Assembly: GCA_046496815.1 (NCBI GenBank)
Contig: JAWOGN010000118.1
Span: 1-27,315, forward strand
From: JAWOGN01 sp046496815
GTDB lineage: Bacteria > Desulfobacterota > DSM-4660 > Desulfatiglandales > Desulfatiglandaceae
Reading direction: 5' to 3'
Length of the DNA: 27,315 nt
Position numbers and translations under genes: made by a program. The notes under the pieces are model-generated. The model saw nothing but the letters and a program-made list of their open reading frames with translations. It was not told the origin of the DNA and searched no databases. Positions 15,077 through 23,623 of this stretch are shown piece after piece. The first letter of the stretch is position 1. Each line of letters opens with the position of its first letter.

Positions 15077-15118
15077 TTGACTTAAGTCAATGAACGGGCT
15101 GAGATGCTTCCGTATAAA
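15077..15118 (+). promoter_or_regulatory. HcpR-type operator and class II promoter of hcp
   Basis: The palindrome TTGACTTAAGTCAA at 15077-15090 is identical to that at 14082. A good -10 box, TATAAA, lies at 15113-15118, which puts the start near 15125, exactly 41.5 bases from the palindrome centre. No -35 box is visible, as expected where a CRP/FNR-family activator overlaps that position. The regulator gene itself is not in the window. Confidence 0.82.
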
Positions 15119-15187
15119 CCTGGTGAAAGTTACGTGACTTTTTCTTTTGAACCATGACTTAAAACCTATACACGAAGGAGGATACCT

Positions 15188-16837
15188 ATGTTTTGTTACC
15201 AATGTGAGCAAACGGCGAAAGGCGAAGGGTGCACAAAAATCGGCGTGTGTGGCAAACAACCGGAGGTGGCTGCACTTCAGGATTTGTTGCTTTATTCGTT
15301 GGTAGGCTTATCTCAATTGGCGGTAGAGGGCCGAAAAGTCGGCGTAAATGACCATGAAATCAATGTCTTCACCTGTGAAGCCACGTTTTCGACCCTCACA
15401 AATGTAGACTTTGACCCGGAGCGCTTCGTGTCCTTAATCCACCGAAGCGTAGCGCTCAGAAAAAGCCTCAAAGATAAAGTGAAGGCAGCGGGTGGGAAGG
15501 TGGACTTTCCGACCGGCCCTGCTACCTTTGAACCGGAAACAACTTTGGAAGGGCTGGTGACGCAAGGCGAGGCCGTGGGCGTTCATTCGGACCCGACCAT
15601 TGATCCGGACATCCAGTCGCTGCAACACACCACCGTCTATGGCATCAAAGGCGTCGCCGCGTATGCGGACCATGCCCAGATCCTGGGTCAAGAAGATGAC
15701 AAGGTTTACGCCTTTATCCACGAGGGCTTGGCTGCGACTCGGAATAAGGATCTCACTTTGGATGACTGGGTCGGACTGGCGCTCAAGTGTGGGGAGATCA
15801 ACCTCAGAGCCATGGAGTTATTGGATGCAGCCAATACGGGAACCTACGGCCACCCGGTGCCCACCCAGGTCCCGTTGGGTGCCAGAAAGGGAAAAGCCAT
15901 CCTGGTTTCAGGCCACGACCTCAAGGATCTCGAAGAAGTCCTGAAGCAGACGGAAGGAAAGGGAATCACTGTGTACACCCACGGCGAGATGCTCCCGTGC
16001 CATGGGTATCCGGAGCTGAAGAAGTATTCCCACTTTTACGGGCACTATGGCACTGCCTGGCAAAACCAAGCAAAGGAATTCGCCGCGTTTCCCGGGGCGA
16101 TTCTGATGACTACCAATTGCATTCAAAAACCCAAAGAGTCCTATAATGAAAACATCTTCACAACAGGGTTGGTGGGCTGGCCCGGGGTCACGCACATCGT
16201 GGATAAAGACTTTGCTCCGGTCATCAACAGGGCCTTGGAACTGCCCGGATTTTCGGAAGATACGAATGGCAAATCCGTGATGTGCGGATTCGGCCACCAT
16301 GCGGTCATGGGGGTCGCAGACAAGGTGATCGAGGCTGTTAAGTCCGGCGCCATCAAGCATTTCTTTCTGGTCGCCGGATGTGACGGCGCCAAGCCGGGAC
16401 GCAACTATTATACGGAGTTCGTAGAAAAAGTTCCCAAAGACGGCGTCGTTTTGACCCTCGCCTGCGGGAAGTTTCGGTTCTTCGACAAAGATTTAGGAGA
16501 TATCGGCGGCATTCCCCGTCTTTTGGATATCGGCCAGTGCAATGATGCCTACTCGGCTGTCCAGATTGCGGTCGCCCTATCCAAAGCCTTTGATATCGAC
16601 ATGAATGAACTGCCGCTTTCCATGATTCTCTCCTGGTACGAGCAAAAGGCGGTCGCAATTCTATTGACACTGTTGTACCTGGGCATCAAGGACATCCGAC
16701 TGGGACCCAGCCTCCCTGCGTTTATCACGCCCAATGTGCTGGACGTGCTGGTAAAGAATTTCAATATCATGCCCATCAGCACCCCTGAAGCCGATCTGGA
16801 GGCAATCTTGGGGAAAATCGAGGGCTTACCCCAATGA
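15188..16837 (+). CDS. hcp: Hybrid-cluster protein (hydroxylamine reductase / NO reductase-like)
   Basis: Hcp is a cytoplasmic iron-sulfur protein that reduces hydroxylamine to ammonia in vitro and protects against nitric oxide. This 549-residue copy is full length. The N-terminal cluster ligands are C3, C6, C15 and C21. The hybrid-cluster ligands are all present: H243 (S-G-H-D-L), E267 (H-G-E-M-L-P), C311 (T-T-N-C-I), C398 (A-G-C-D-G-A), C426 (L-A-C-G-K), C451 (G-Q-C-N-D-A), E485 and K487 (W-Y-E-Q-K). The ligand set therefore predicts an active enzyme. The ATG follows AAGGAGGA. An HcpR-type operator and -10 box lie upstream, and a ferredoxin gene that could serve as electron donor lies downstream. 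Very high confidence. Confidence 0.98.
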   Translation: MFCYQCEQTAKGEGCTKIGVCGKQPEVAALQDLLLYSLVGLSQLAVEGRKVGVNDHEINVFTCEATFSTLTNVDFDPERFVSLIHRSVALRKSLKDKVKAAGGKVDFPTGPATFEPETTLEGLVTQGEAVGVHSDPTIDPDIQSLQHTTVYGIKGVAAYADHAQILGQEDDKVYAFIHEGLAATRNKDLTLDDWVGLALKCGEINLRAMELLDAANTGTYGHPVPTQVPLGARKGKAILVSGHDLKDLEEVLKQTEGKGITVYTHGEMLPCHGYPELKKYSHFYGHYGTAWQNQAKEFAAFPGAILMTTNCIQKPKESYNENIFTTGLVGWPGVTHIVDKDFAPVINRALELPGFSEDTNGKSVMCGFGHHAVMGVADKVIEAVKSGAIKHFFLVAGCDGAKPGRNYYTEFVEKVPKDGVVLTLACGKFRFFDKDLGDIGGIPRLLDIGQCNDAYSAVQIAVALSKAFDIDMNELPLSMILSWYEQKAVAILLTLLYLGIKDIRLGPSLPAFITPNVLDVLVKNFNIMPISTPEADLEAILGKIEGLPQ

Positions 16838-16889
16838 CAATACAAGGGCCCCGTTTTGCAGCGAAACCCGGTACGATAAAAGCGTCTTC

Positions 16890-16958
16890 GTCATCCCGGC
16901 AAAACCCGGGGTGACATCCATGTTCCGGTCATTCCTGCAAAAGCCGGAATTCGGGTGA
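16890..16958. repeat. Extragenic palindromic repeats between hcp and the ferredoxin gene
   Basis: The first unit, 16890-16915, pairs GTCATCCCGG with CCGGGGTGAC around a short A-rich loop. A second, degenerate unit (GGTCATTCCTGC ... GCCGGAATTC) follows at about 16927-16953. The repeat resembles the one at 617-649. It may act as an mRNA-stabilising or processing hairpin within an hcp-ferredoxin transcript. There is no T-run. Confidence 0.6.
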
Positions 16959-17041
16959 TATTCGTGTGCGGGCGGGAATCTGAAAGCGGGTCTCCACACA
17001 ACGGATCGGTCGCGCCATGAAATCAAAACGAGGAGAATAAC

Positions 17042-17809
17042 ATGAAGGTTAAAAGGAAGATCATTCACATCGATGATGAACGTTGCGATGGCTGCGGACT
17101 GTGCGTGCCCTCATGTGCCGAAGGCGCAATTGAAGTCCGAGACGGCAAGGCATATGTTGTGGCGGAAATGTACTGTGACGGTCTGGGAGCCTGCTTGGGT
17201 GAATGCCCAACCGGCGCTTTGAAGATCGTAGAACGGGAAGCGGATGACTTTGACGAAGCGGCGGTAGAGACATACCTCAAAGAAAAGCAACATGCCGAAA
17301 ACCCGGCCAAGGATCTGCCTGTTGCGTGCTGCCCATCCGCCGGAGTTCAGACGTTCATCTCCGCATCCGCTTTTCAGGAACCGAAAGGCAAGGAGGCAAG
17401 CAACGCCGCCGTTTCGGGCCTGACACACTGGCCGGTGCAGATAAATTTGGTGCCTCCGACGGCTCCATTTTTAAAAGGCGCCGATCTTCTGGTAGTTTCG
17501 GATTGTGTGCCGGTCGCTTTTCCCGGGCTCCATTCGGATTTCATACCGGAGAAGGCCGTCCTGATGGGATGTCCGAAATTTGATGATGTGGAGGCCTATA
17601 TCCAGAAGTTTGTTGACATCTTCAGGGCTGCGAACATTCAAAGCGTTACCGTACTCAGCATGGAAGTGCCCTGCTGTTCGGGTCTCTCCATGATCGTGAG
17701 GAAAGCAATGGCTGCGGCCGGAAAAAAGATTCCGTCGGAAGAAGTGACCATCAGCACACGGGGTGAAATACTCAATCCGTTAAGAACAAATTTATGGGAA
17801 AGCCGTTAA
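17042..17809 (+). CDS. Ferredoxin-type protein with extra Cys-rich C-terminal domain, hcp-associated
   Basis: This 255-residue protein has a full 4Fe-4S motif at C15, C18, C21 and C25. A second motif (C45, C51, C55; C-D-G-L-G-A-C-L-G-E-C-P) lacks one Cys, because Gly48 takes its place. After a linker with C96-C97, a C-terminal domain of about 130 residues carries C155 (S-D-C-V-P), C177 (M-G-C-P-K) and C211-C212 (V-P-C-C-S-G), which could bind a further cluster. The likely role is electron delivery to Hcp, taking the place of the Hcr reductase of enterobacteria; this is inference from position. The ATG follows AGGAGAATAAC. It lies 204 bases after hcp on the same strand, with palindromic repeats between. 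Similar proteins are often annotated only as 4Fe-4S binding proteins. Confidence 0.85.
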   Translation: MKVKRKIIHIDDERCDGCGLCVPSCAEGAIEVRDGKAYVVAEMYCDGLGACLGECPTGALKIVEREADDFDEAAVETYLKEKQHAENPAKDLPVACCPSAGVQTFISASAFQEPKGKEASNAAVSGLTHWPVQINLVPPTAPFLKGADLLVVSDCVPVAFPGLHSDFIPEKAVLMGCPKFDDVEAYIQKFVDIFRAANIQSVTVLSMEVPCCSGLSMIVRKAMAAAGKKIPSEEVTISTRGEILNPLRTNLWESR

Positions 17810-17889
17810 CTGTTTGACTTGACCGGTACAAAAGCGAATTATGCCGAGAGGAATTTAGACGAAAAGGCCGAAACAGAAGGGTGCCCGCT

Positions 17890-19305
17890 TTATGAGGATA
17901 GCCGGATTTTTAGATCCGACCGGGGCTCCGCGTCGAGAAACATCTTACCCGGGTTGAGAATGTTGTTGGGGTCGAGAGAACGCTTCAGCAACCGCATGAC
18001 CTTCAGGGCCACAGGATCGTGTTCCAGAGGCATGTAGGCGGCCTTGGTCATGCCGATGCCGTGCTCCCCGCTCAGGGTGCCGCCCAGGTCGCAGGCCAAT
18101 TTGTGTATCTCGTAGAGCAGCGGTTCCAGACGGGCCATCTGGTCCGGGTCGGAGTGGTCATACAGGATGTTCGTGTGAAAATTGCCGTCCCCCACGTGAC
18201 CGAAATTGAAAAGCCTGAGGTCGTGTTTTCGCGCCAGGTCCTGTGAGCGCTTAAGAAACGCGGCAATTTGGCTCATGGGCACGGTGACGTCTTCCGGCAA
18301 GCAATCAAACGGAAGGACCCCGATCATACCGCCGATCCCTTTCCTGGCCTTCCACAAGCGTTCAGCCTCCGCCAAGTTCACGGCCGTTTCTACCTCCAGG
18401 GCGTGACATTCCCGAAACATCTCTATCAACTTTTCGAGCTGATATTGGACATCGGATTCTATCATGCCGTCGGTTTCCACGAGGAGGACGGCTTCCACCT
18501 CCGGCAGTTCTATATCTGCATAGCTTCGAAGCAGGGAGATGACGGTTTTATCCAGTAGTTCCAGAACACTGGGGGTCACTTCGGATTGCATGATCCGGGT
18601 CACCGTCTCTCCGGCGTCCTCGGTGGATCTGAAGGTGGCGAGGGCCGTGGCCGTCTTGGCCGGTTTGGGCTTCACCTTCAGGGTGATCTCGGTGATCACC
18701 CCCAAGGTTCCTTCCGATCCCACGAACAGCTTGCAGAGATCATAACCGGAAGAGGTTTTCATGGTTCTTGAGCCCACGCGCATGACCTCGCCGTCGGCGA
18801 GCACCACTTCAAGGCCCATCACATAGTCTCGGGTGGTACCGTATTTGGCTCCTCTCAACCCGCCCGCATTGGTGCCCACGTTTCCTCCCAGTGTGCAGAC
18901 GACCCCGCTGGCCGGGTCCGGCGGGAAGAAAAATCCGCAGGGCGCCAGGGCTGCCTGAAGATCCGCGTAGACCACACCCGGCTGGACCACCACGAGCCGA
19001 TCCGGGATGTTGATCTCAAGAATCCGGTTCATCCGGCTGACGTCAAGGACAATCCCCCCTTTGGCCGCCACCGCAAGTCCGCCCAGTCCCGTCCCTGCGC
19101 CGCGTGCGGTCACAGGAATCCTGTTTTCGTTCGCGATGGCAACAATACGCGAGATCTCCTCTGTGCTGGATGCCCAGATGGCGGCATCCGGGCGATGGTC
19201 GTAAAGGGAGGCGTCATAAGAGTAAGAAACCAGATCGATGGTTTTTTCGGTAAAATTGTCTGCCCCCACGATATCGACAAGCGCTTGTCGGGTCTTTTCG
19301 TCCAT
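17890..19305 (-). CDS. FAD-linked oxidoreductase, GlcD / D-lactate dehydrogenase family
   Basis: The enzyme oxidises a D-2-hydroxy acid (lactate, glycolate, 2-hydroxyglutarate type) to a 2-oxo acid with FAD. The start used is ATG at 19305 (M-D-E-K-T-R-Q), giving 471 residues. The longer open frame would overlap the aminotransferase gene and adds unrelated sequence. FAD-binding motifs are clear: G-A-G-T-G-L-G-G-L-A (about 70), G-G-N-V-G-T-N-A-G-G-L-R-G-A-K-Y-G-T-T-R-D-Y (about 140-161), and G-S-E-G-T-L-G-V-I-T-E. The C-terminal catalytic half has G-H-V-G-D-G-N-F-H and S-G-E-H-G-I-G. It is the last gene of the TRAP operon, four bases after the aminotransferase. No GlcF-type Fe-S partner is present in the window. 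Substrate unknown. Confidence 0.93.
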   Translation of the reverse strand: MDEKTRQALVDIVGADNFTEKTIDLVSYSYDASLYDHRPDAAIWASSTEEISRIVAIANENRIPVTARGAGTGLGGLAVAAKGGIVLDVSRMNRILEINIPDRLVVVQPGVVYADLQAALAPCGFFFPPDPASGVVCTLGGNVGTNAGGLRGAKYGTTRDYVMGLEVVLADGEVMRVGSRTMKTSSGYDLCKLFVGSEGTLGVITEITLKVKPKPAKTATALATFRSTEDAGETVTRIMQSEVTPSVLELLDKTVISLLRSYADIELPEVEAVLLVETDGMIESDVQYQLEKLIEMFRECHALEVETAVNLAEAERLWKARKGIGGMIGVLPFDCLPEDVTVPMSQIAAFLKRSQDLARKHDLRLFNFGHVGDGNFHTNILYDHSDPDQMARLEPLLYEIHKLACDLGGTLSGEHGIGMTKAAYMPLEHDPVALKVMRLLKRSLDPNNILNPGKMFLDAEPRSDLKIRLSS

Positions 19306-19309
19306 GGTT

Positions 19310-20479
19310 CTAATCCTTCTTTGGATGTGCACGGATGTAACGATCCATCCGATCCATGGCTTCGTTGAGCCGTGCTTCATCCACCGTGCAGGACAGACGC
19401 ACGCAGTCTTTTCCGGACGGACCGAACGCTCCTCCGGGAATAACCACGACCTGTTCCTTGTCGAGTAAATCCAGAGCAAAGGCCTCCGTATCGTCGGTTA
19501 GTTTCGAAACATTCGGGAAGATGTAGAAAGACCCGCCTGTGGGATGAACCGTGACACCGGGCATGGCGCTGAGGCGGTTGTAGGCCAGATCGCACCGCCG
19601 CTTGAATTCCACGGCCATGGCCTCAAACGGCTCCGGATCGGCCTGCAGGGCGGCAAGCGCCGCCCGCTGCCCCACATTGCTGGGGCAACTGGTGAAGTAG
19701 GTGGCCACCTTCACCACTTCCTCGATGAGCCAGGCCGGCCCATAGCAATATCCGATGCGCCAGCCGGTCATGGCGAAGGACTTGGAAAAGGAGTTCACCA
19801 CAATCGTACGCTCCGTCATCCCGGACCTCGTATAAATGGATTCATGGGGCCCCTCAAAGCTCAGCCGATCATAGACTTCATCGGAGATTACCAAAAGGTC
19901 CTTTTCCACCGCGAGGCGAGCAAGTTCATCCAGGGCGCTTCCCGGAATAATGCTGCCTGTCGGGTTGTTCGGGGAGTTTACGATCAGCGCCTTGGTGTTG
20001 GAGCGGATGGCGCGGGCCACGTTTTCCGCCCGGAGAACAAAGTGATCCTCAAAGACGGTGGGCACGTAGACCACCTCGCCCCCTGCAAAACAGATCTGGG
20101 CCTTGTAGGATGGAAAATGAGGTTCCGGTACAATCACCGCGTCTCCCGGGTCCAGAATCGCCCGCAGGCTTGCGATCAGGGCTCCCATGCCCCCGTGGGT
20201 CACCGTCAGCTGTTGGGGCTCAAGCTCAATCCCCCTCGATGTTTTGATATACCGGAGCAGGCCGTCCACCAGTTCATGGTCGCCCCTCGACGGGGTATAG
20301 TGGGTGGCTCCCGCCAAAGCATCGGCGAGGGCGGATCGGCAAATCTCACCGGGCGTATGAAAATCCGGTTCGCCGATACCCAGAGAAATGACATTTTCGT
20401 AGGCCGCCGCCCGCAGACCCATTTCTCTTATCACGGCAGGCACGATCTCTCGAACGCACCCGGCAATCTTATGTTTCAT
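19310..20479 (-). CDS. Class I/II pyridoxal-phosphate aminotransferase
   Basis: This 389-residue protein is a fold-type I aminotransferase of the AspC/PatA group, moving an amino group between an amino acid and a 2-oxo acid. Visible residues are G-I-G-E-P-D-F at 34-40, N-S-P-N-N-P-T-G at 168-175, D200 and Y203 (S-D-E-V-Y), and the PLP-binding Lys233 in S-F-S-K-S-F-A-M-T-G-W-R. The substrate carboxylate Arg lies at about 361 (V-R-L-S-C). The ATG at 20479 follows GAGGACAG. It lies nine bases after dctM and four before the FAD enzyme, so all five genes are one operon. The context suggests it works on the transported acid or its oxidation product. The specificity cannot be read. Confidence 0.94.
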   Translation of the reverse strand: MKHKIAGCVREIVPAVIREMGLRAAAYENVISLGIGEPDFHTPGEICRSALADALAGATHYTPSRGDHELVDGLLRYIKTSRGIELEPQQLTVTHGGMGALIASLRAILDPGDAVIVPEPHFPSYKAQICFAGGEVVYVPTVFEDHFVLRAENVARAIRSNTKALIVNSPNNPTGSIIPGSALDELARLAVEKDLLVISDEVYDRLSFEGPHESIYTRSGMTERTIVVNSFSKSFAMTGWRIGYCYGPAWLIEEVVKVATYFTSCPSNVGQRAALAALQADPEPFEAMAVEFKRRCDLAYNRLSAMPGVTVHPTGGSFYIFPNVSKLTDDTEAFALDLLDKEQVVVIPGGAFGPSGKDCVRLSCTVDEARLNEAMDRMDRYIRAHPKKD

Positions 20480-20488
20480 GGTCTGTCC

Positions 20489-21769
20489 TCACACATAGTT
20501 CAGCAGTCTGGGAATAAATAAAATGACCCCCGGTAGATACGTCACCAGCAATAATACACCAACCTCCACCGCCAGAAAGGGCATAACGGATCGGATCACC
20601 GTGGATAGATTCAATCCGGTCACCCCTGCAACCACGAAAAGGCAGACTCCCAATGGCGGCGTGAGTAAACCGACAACGATGTTGAGCACCATAACCAGTC
20701 CGAAATGCAGCGGATCGATTCCCACCGCCTTGGCCACAGCCAAAAGGGTGGGGGCAAGAATAATGATAGCGGCGCCGCCTTCCAGAAACATGCCGATAAA
20801 AATGAGAAACACGTTGACAAAAAAGAGAATCAAATACGGGTTGGACGTAACCGACAGCATGGCCTGGGCAATGCGCGTGGGGATTTGCTCCGCCGTCAGG
20901 ACCCAGGCAAAAATGTTGGCCATGCCGATGATCAGTAAAAGCACGGCGGTGGTGGTGCCGCTCTGAACAAAGATATCCACCATGTCCTTCATGGACAGTT
21001 CGCGATAAAACACCGTGCCCAGGATAAAGGCATAGAGCACCGCCACGGCCGCCGCTTCGGTGGCCGTAAAGACGCCGCCCAAAATCCCCCCGAGAATGAT
21101 CACCGGTGCAAACAACGCAGGCGCTGCCGAGAAGAATTCCTTTCCCAGATATCCCCATGTAAGGGGAATACTCTCTCGGGGGTACCGGTAACGAATGGCC
21201 ATGAAGTAACTGAGCCCCATCATGGTCAATCCGAGCAGCAGACCCGGAATGATACCCGCTGCAAACAGGCCGCCGATGGAAAGCCCCGTGGTCACGCCCA
21301 TGATCACCATGAAGATGGAGGGTGGTATGATGGGCCCCATGGTTGAAGAAGCCGCCGTGACCGCGGCACTGAAACCCGGCTGAAACCCTTTGCTGACCAT
21401 GCCCGGCACCAGGATGGTGCCCATGGCCGCGGCATCGGCCACGGCGGACCCGCTGATACCGCCGAAAAACATGGAGGCCACGATGTTGGTGTGGGCCAGA
21501 CCGCCGGGGATTCGCCCGACCAGGGCGTTGGCAAAATCGATCAACCGCCGCGTTGTGCCCCCTCGATTCATGAGTTCACCGGCAAGCACAAAAAAAGGGA
21601 CGGCCATGAGCGGGAAAGAATCGATTCCGGTGAAAATCCGCTGGGCCATAAGGCTCAGCATCACATCCTTTGAATTCAAAGCGACCAGGGATGTCAATCC
21701 TAGACAAATGGCGACCGGGAAACCGAAGGCCAAGGTGATCAGAAATACGGCAGCAAGTAGACTTGTCAA
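20489..21769 (-). CDS. dctM: TRAP transporter large permease (DctM)
   Basis: This 426-residue inner-membrane protein has about twelve hydrophobic segments and is typical in length for DctM. The family markers are P-F-F-V-L-A-G-E-L-M-N-R-G-G-T-T-R-R (about 58-75), G-G-L-A-H-T-N-I-V-A-S-M-F-F-G-G-I-S-G-S-A-V-A-D, and I-P-P-S-I-F. It couples uptake of the substrate to sodium or proton flow. The start is TTG at 21769, three bases after dctQ, because no ATG lies in frame near this point. It forms the transporter with dctQ and dctP. Confidence 0.96.
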   Translation of the reverse strand: MTSLLAAVFLITLAFGFPVAICLGLTSLVALNSKDVMLSLMAQRIFTGIDSFPLMAVPFFVLAGELMNRGGTTRRLIDFANALVGRIPGGLAHTNIVASMFFGGISGSAVADAAAMGTILVPGMVSKGFQPGFSAAVTAASSTMGPIIPPSIFMVIMGVTTGLSIGGLFAAGIIPGLLLGLTMMGLSYFMAIRYRYPRESIPLTWGYLGKEFFSAAPALFAPVIILGGILGGVFTATEAAAVAVLYAFILGTVFYRELSMKDMVDIFVQSGTTTAVLLLIIGMANIFAWVLTAEQIPTRIAQAMLSVTSNPYLILFFVNVFLIFIGMFLEGGAAIIILAPTLLAVAKAVGIDPLHFGLVMVLNIVVGLLTPPLGVCLFVVAGVTGLNLSTVIRSVMPFLAVEVGVLLLVTYLPGVILFIPRLLNYV

Positions 21770-21772
21770 GGC

Positions 21773-22315
21773 TTAACCATTTCTTCCAGAATCCAGAACG
21801 GCGGTGGCCAGTTTCGTCCGTTCGCCGACCGGCGTAGGGAAATGCTCGTGAAGCAGTTCGGCCACAAGGTCCACAATCATCATGACCGCCCCCACGGGAA
21901 TGGCCAGGTAGGGAATCGTCATGGTGATTTCCATGGCCGCCGAGAGCTGTGGGTAGTTGAAAACAGCCAAACCAAAGCCTTCCCATCCAATGATGGCCAT
22001 GAACCCGATCATCACCAGACGCACCAGGTAGACGATTATCCCCGACACCTTTTCCGGCAGGCTGTCCACCAAGGATGTCACTCCGATGTGTCTTCCCCGC
22101 CTCAGCGCGACGACACTGCCCAGCATGCCCATCCAAATCATCAAATACCGCGCCGCCTCTTCACTCCAGGGTACCGGCCTGTAAATCACGAATCGAAAAA
22201 AGATCTGGAGTAGAATGGTGAGGGTCATGGTAATACCGAGGATCACCATGAAAAAAGTGCAAAACCGGATCTGCGCCCTGGCCAGATAATTGAAAAAGTA
22301 GGAAACGGCTTTCAT
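21773..22315 (-). CDS. dctQ: TRAP transporter small permease (DctQ)
   Basis: This 180-residue protein has four hydrophobic segments and the DctQ signature P-W-S-E-E-A-A-R-Y-L-M-I-W-M-G-M (about 48-63), followed by R-R-G-R-H-I-G-V. It pairs with DctM in the inner membrane. The gene starts with ATG at 22315 and lies 92 bases after dctP. Its stop is three bases before the dctM start codon, which suggests coupling. Identification is secure from the signature and the neighbours. Confidence 0.95.
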   Translation of the reverse strand: MKAVSYFFNYLARAQIRFCTFFMVILGITMTLTILLQIFFRFVIYRPVPWSEEAARYLMIWMGMLGSVVALRRGRHIGVTSLVDSLPEKVSGIIVYLVRLVMIGFMAIIGWEGFGLAVFNYPQLSAAMEITMTIPYLAIPVGAVMMIVDLVAELLHEHFPTPVGERTKLATAVLDSGRNG

Positions 22316-22407
22316 GCATCACAACAATCGGCCAAACCGGTCGACGCCTTCGTCTTCACCGGCCTGGCCATGTAGACCCTTGAAGCGTTTTGTCGGTGAA
22401 TCGGATT

Positions 22408-23496
22408 TTACTTCTTGACCTTTTTGTAAAGATCATTCGCCATCCGGATATGCTCTTGGATGATGGTGTCGGCCTGATCCCCTACCTTGGCTTCGGCCTC
22501 TTTTGCGGCCTTCAACGCCTTGCTCACCCATTCCTCGCCCACCTTATTTTTGATGAACTCCAGACCGGCCGGCTGAGCGATTGCCCGGAACCGGTTCAAT
22601 TGCTCGGCCGTGGGCTTGTAAATATTCATGCCGTAAGATCGCAGGTTGTCTTCGCTTTCCATGTTGGCCTGTTGGCTGAACCCGTCATGCAGATGACCCA
22701 CCAGGAGGGCTTCTTCGGCAATGATTTTTTGCTGATCCGGGGTCAGCTTATTGGTAAACCACTTTTCATTGGTCATGGTAAAAAGTGGGTTGTAAAGATG
22801 CCCGTCCAAAATCATCTGGTTTTGCACCTCGTAGAATTTCATGTCGTGAATCAACACCGAGGGACATTCCATGCCGTCGACTACGCCCTGCTGGAGCGCC
22901 ATGTAAAGTTCCCCAAATGGAATCGGCGTGGGATCGGCGCCCAGTGCCTTGACCATGGCCATGTGAGCGGGGTTCTGCATGGTCCGGATCTTGAGGCCTT
23001 TCATGTCGGCGGGCACTTTAACGGGCAGCTTGTTGTTGGTAAAATGGCGGTATCCGTTTTCCGTGATGGACAGGACACGCACACCGGTTTTCTCCAGGAA
23101 GGCGTCGCAGAATGCCTTGCCGAAGTCACTCTCAAAAAATTCCCAAGCCGCCGGGGCGCTGCTGAACATGTAAGGGATGTCGAACACCATGACCGGAGGG
23201 AAAAACCCCGGAATCGGGCCCGAGGAGACGAAAATCATCTCGATGGTTCCCAGGCGCACGCCTTCCATCATCTCCCGCTCGTCGCCCAGTTTACGGGCAT
23301 GGTAGGTTTGGACCTCCACCTCCCCGTTCGTCCGCGTGTGCACATTGTGCTTGAAAATTTCAAAGGTCTTCACAGAACGGTTTTCCGGGGTGTCCGGGCC
23401 TGCATTGGCGACCTTAATGATCACCTTCGCCGAGGCACTGGTAACGAAAAGAAAAGCCGCCACAACCACAAAAAGAACAAACAAAGTTTTTTTCAT
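22408..23496 (-). CDS. dctP: TRAP transporter substrate-binding protein (DctP)
   Basis: This 362-residue periplasmic binding protein has a clear signal peptide (residues 1-23, M-K-K-T-L, then a hydrophobic core ending in S-A-S-A). Family motifs are visible: K-V-A-N-A-G-P near the mature start, G-V-R-L-G-T-I-E-M-I-F-V-S-S-G, and the D-M-K-G-L-K-I-R-T-M-Q-N-P segment (about 165-178), whose Arg binds the substrate carboxylate in known members. G-V-V-D-G-M-E-C-P follows. The carboxylate-binding Arg predicts an organic acid ligand. The ATG follows a strong AAGGAGG. It is the first gene of the five-gene operon, with a sigma-70 promoter match just upstream. Confidence 0.96.
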   Translation of the reverse strand: MKKTLFVLFVVVAAFLFVTSASAKVIIKVANAGPDTPENRSVKTFEIFKHNVHTRTNGEVEVQTYHARKLGDEREMMEGVRLGTIEMIFVSSGPIPGFFPPVMVFDIPYMFSSAPAAWEFFESDFGKAFCDAFLEKTGVRVLSITENGYRHFTNNKLPVKVPADMKGLKIRTMQNPAHMAMVKALGADPTPIPFGELYMALQQGVVDGMECPSVLIHDMKFYEVQNQMILDGHLYNPLFTMTNEKWFTNKLTPDQQKIIAEEALLVGHLHDGFSQQANMESEDNLRSYGMNIYKPTAEQLNRFRAIAQPAGLEFIKNKVGEEWVSKALKAAKEAEAKVGDQADTIIQEHIRMANDLYKKVKK

Positions 23497-23546
23497 TTTT
23501 TCCTCCTTCTTTTTCCTCCATGGATTCTTTTATCAAGAAAGATAAT

Positions 23547-23576
23547 TTGATACCATGCCCCTCAAAACCCTGTCAA
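23547..23576 (-). promoter_or_regulatory. Sigma-70 promoter of the TRAP operon
   Basis: On the minus strand, a perfect -35 box TTGACA (23576-23571) is followed after 18 bases by TATCAA (23552-23547). The start would be near 23540, about 44 bases before the dctP ATG. The inverted repeat lies upstream of the -35 box. Confidence 0.7.
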
Positions 23577-23623
23577 ACCCTTTCCTCTGTCGTTTTCATG
23601 CCTAATTAGAAAGAATGTATCAC

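Noticed and set aside
22390..23550. Open frame of 386 codons on the plus strand opposite dctP
   Set aside because: It is the antisense shadow of the clear dctP gene, with His-rich composition typical of such shadows.
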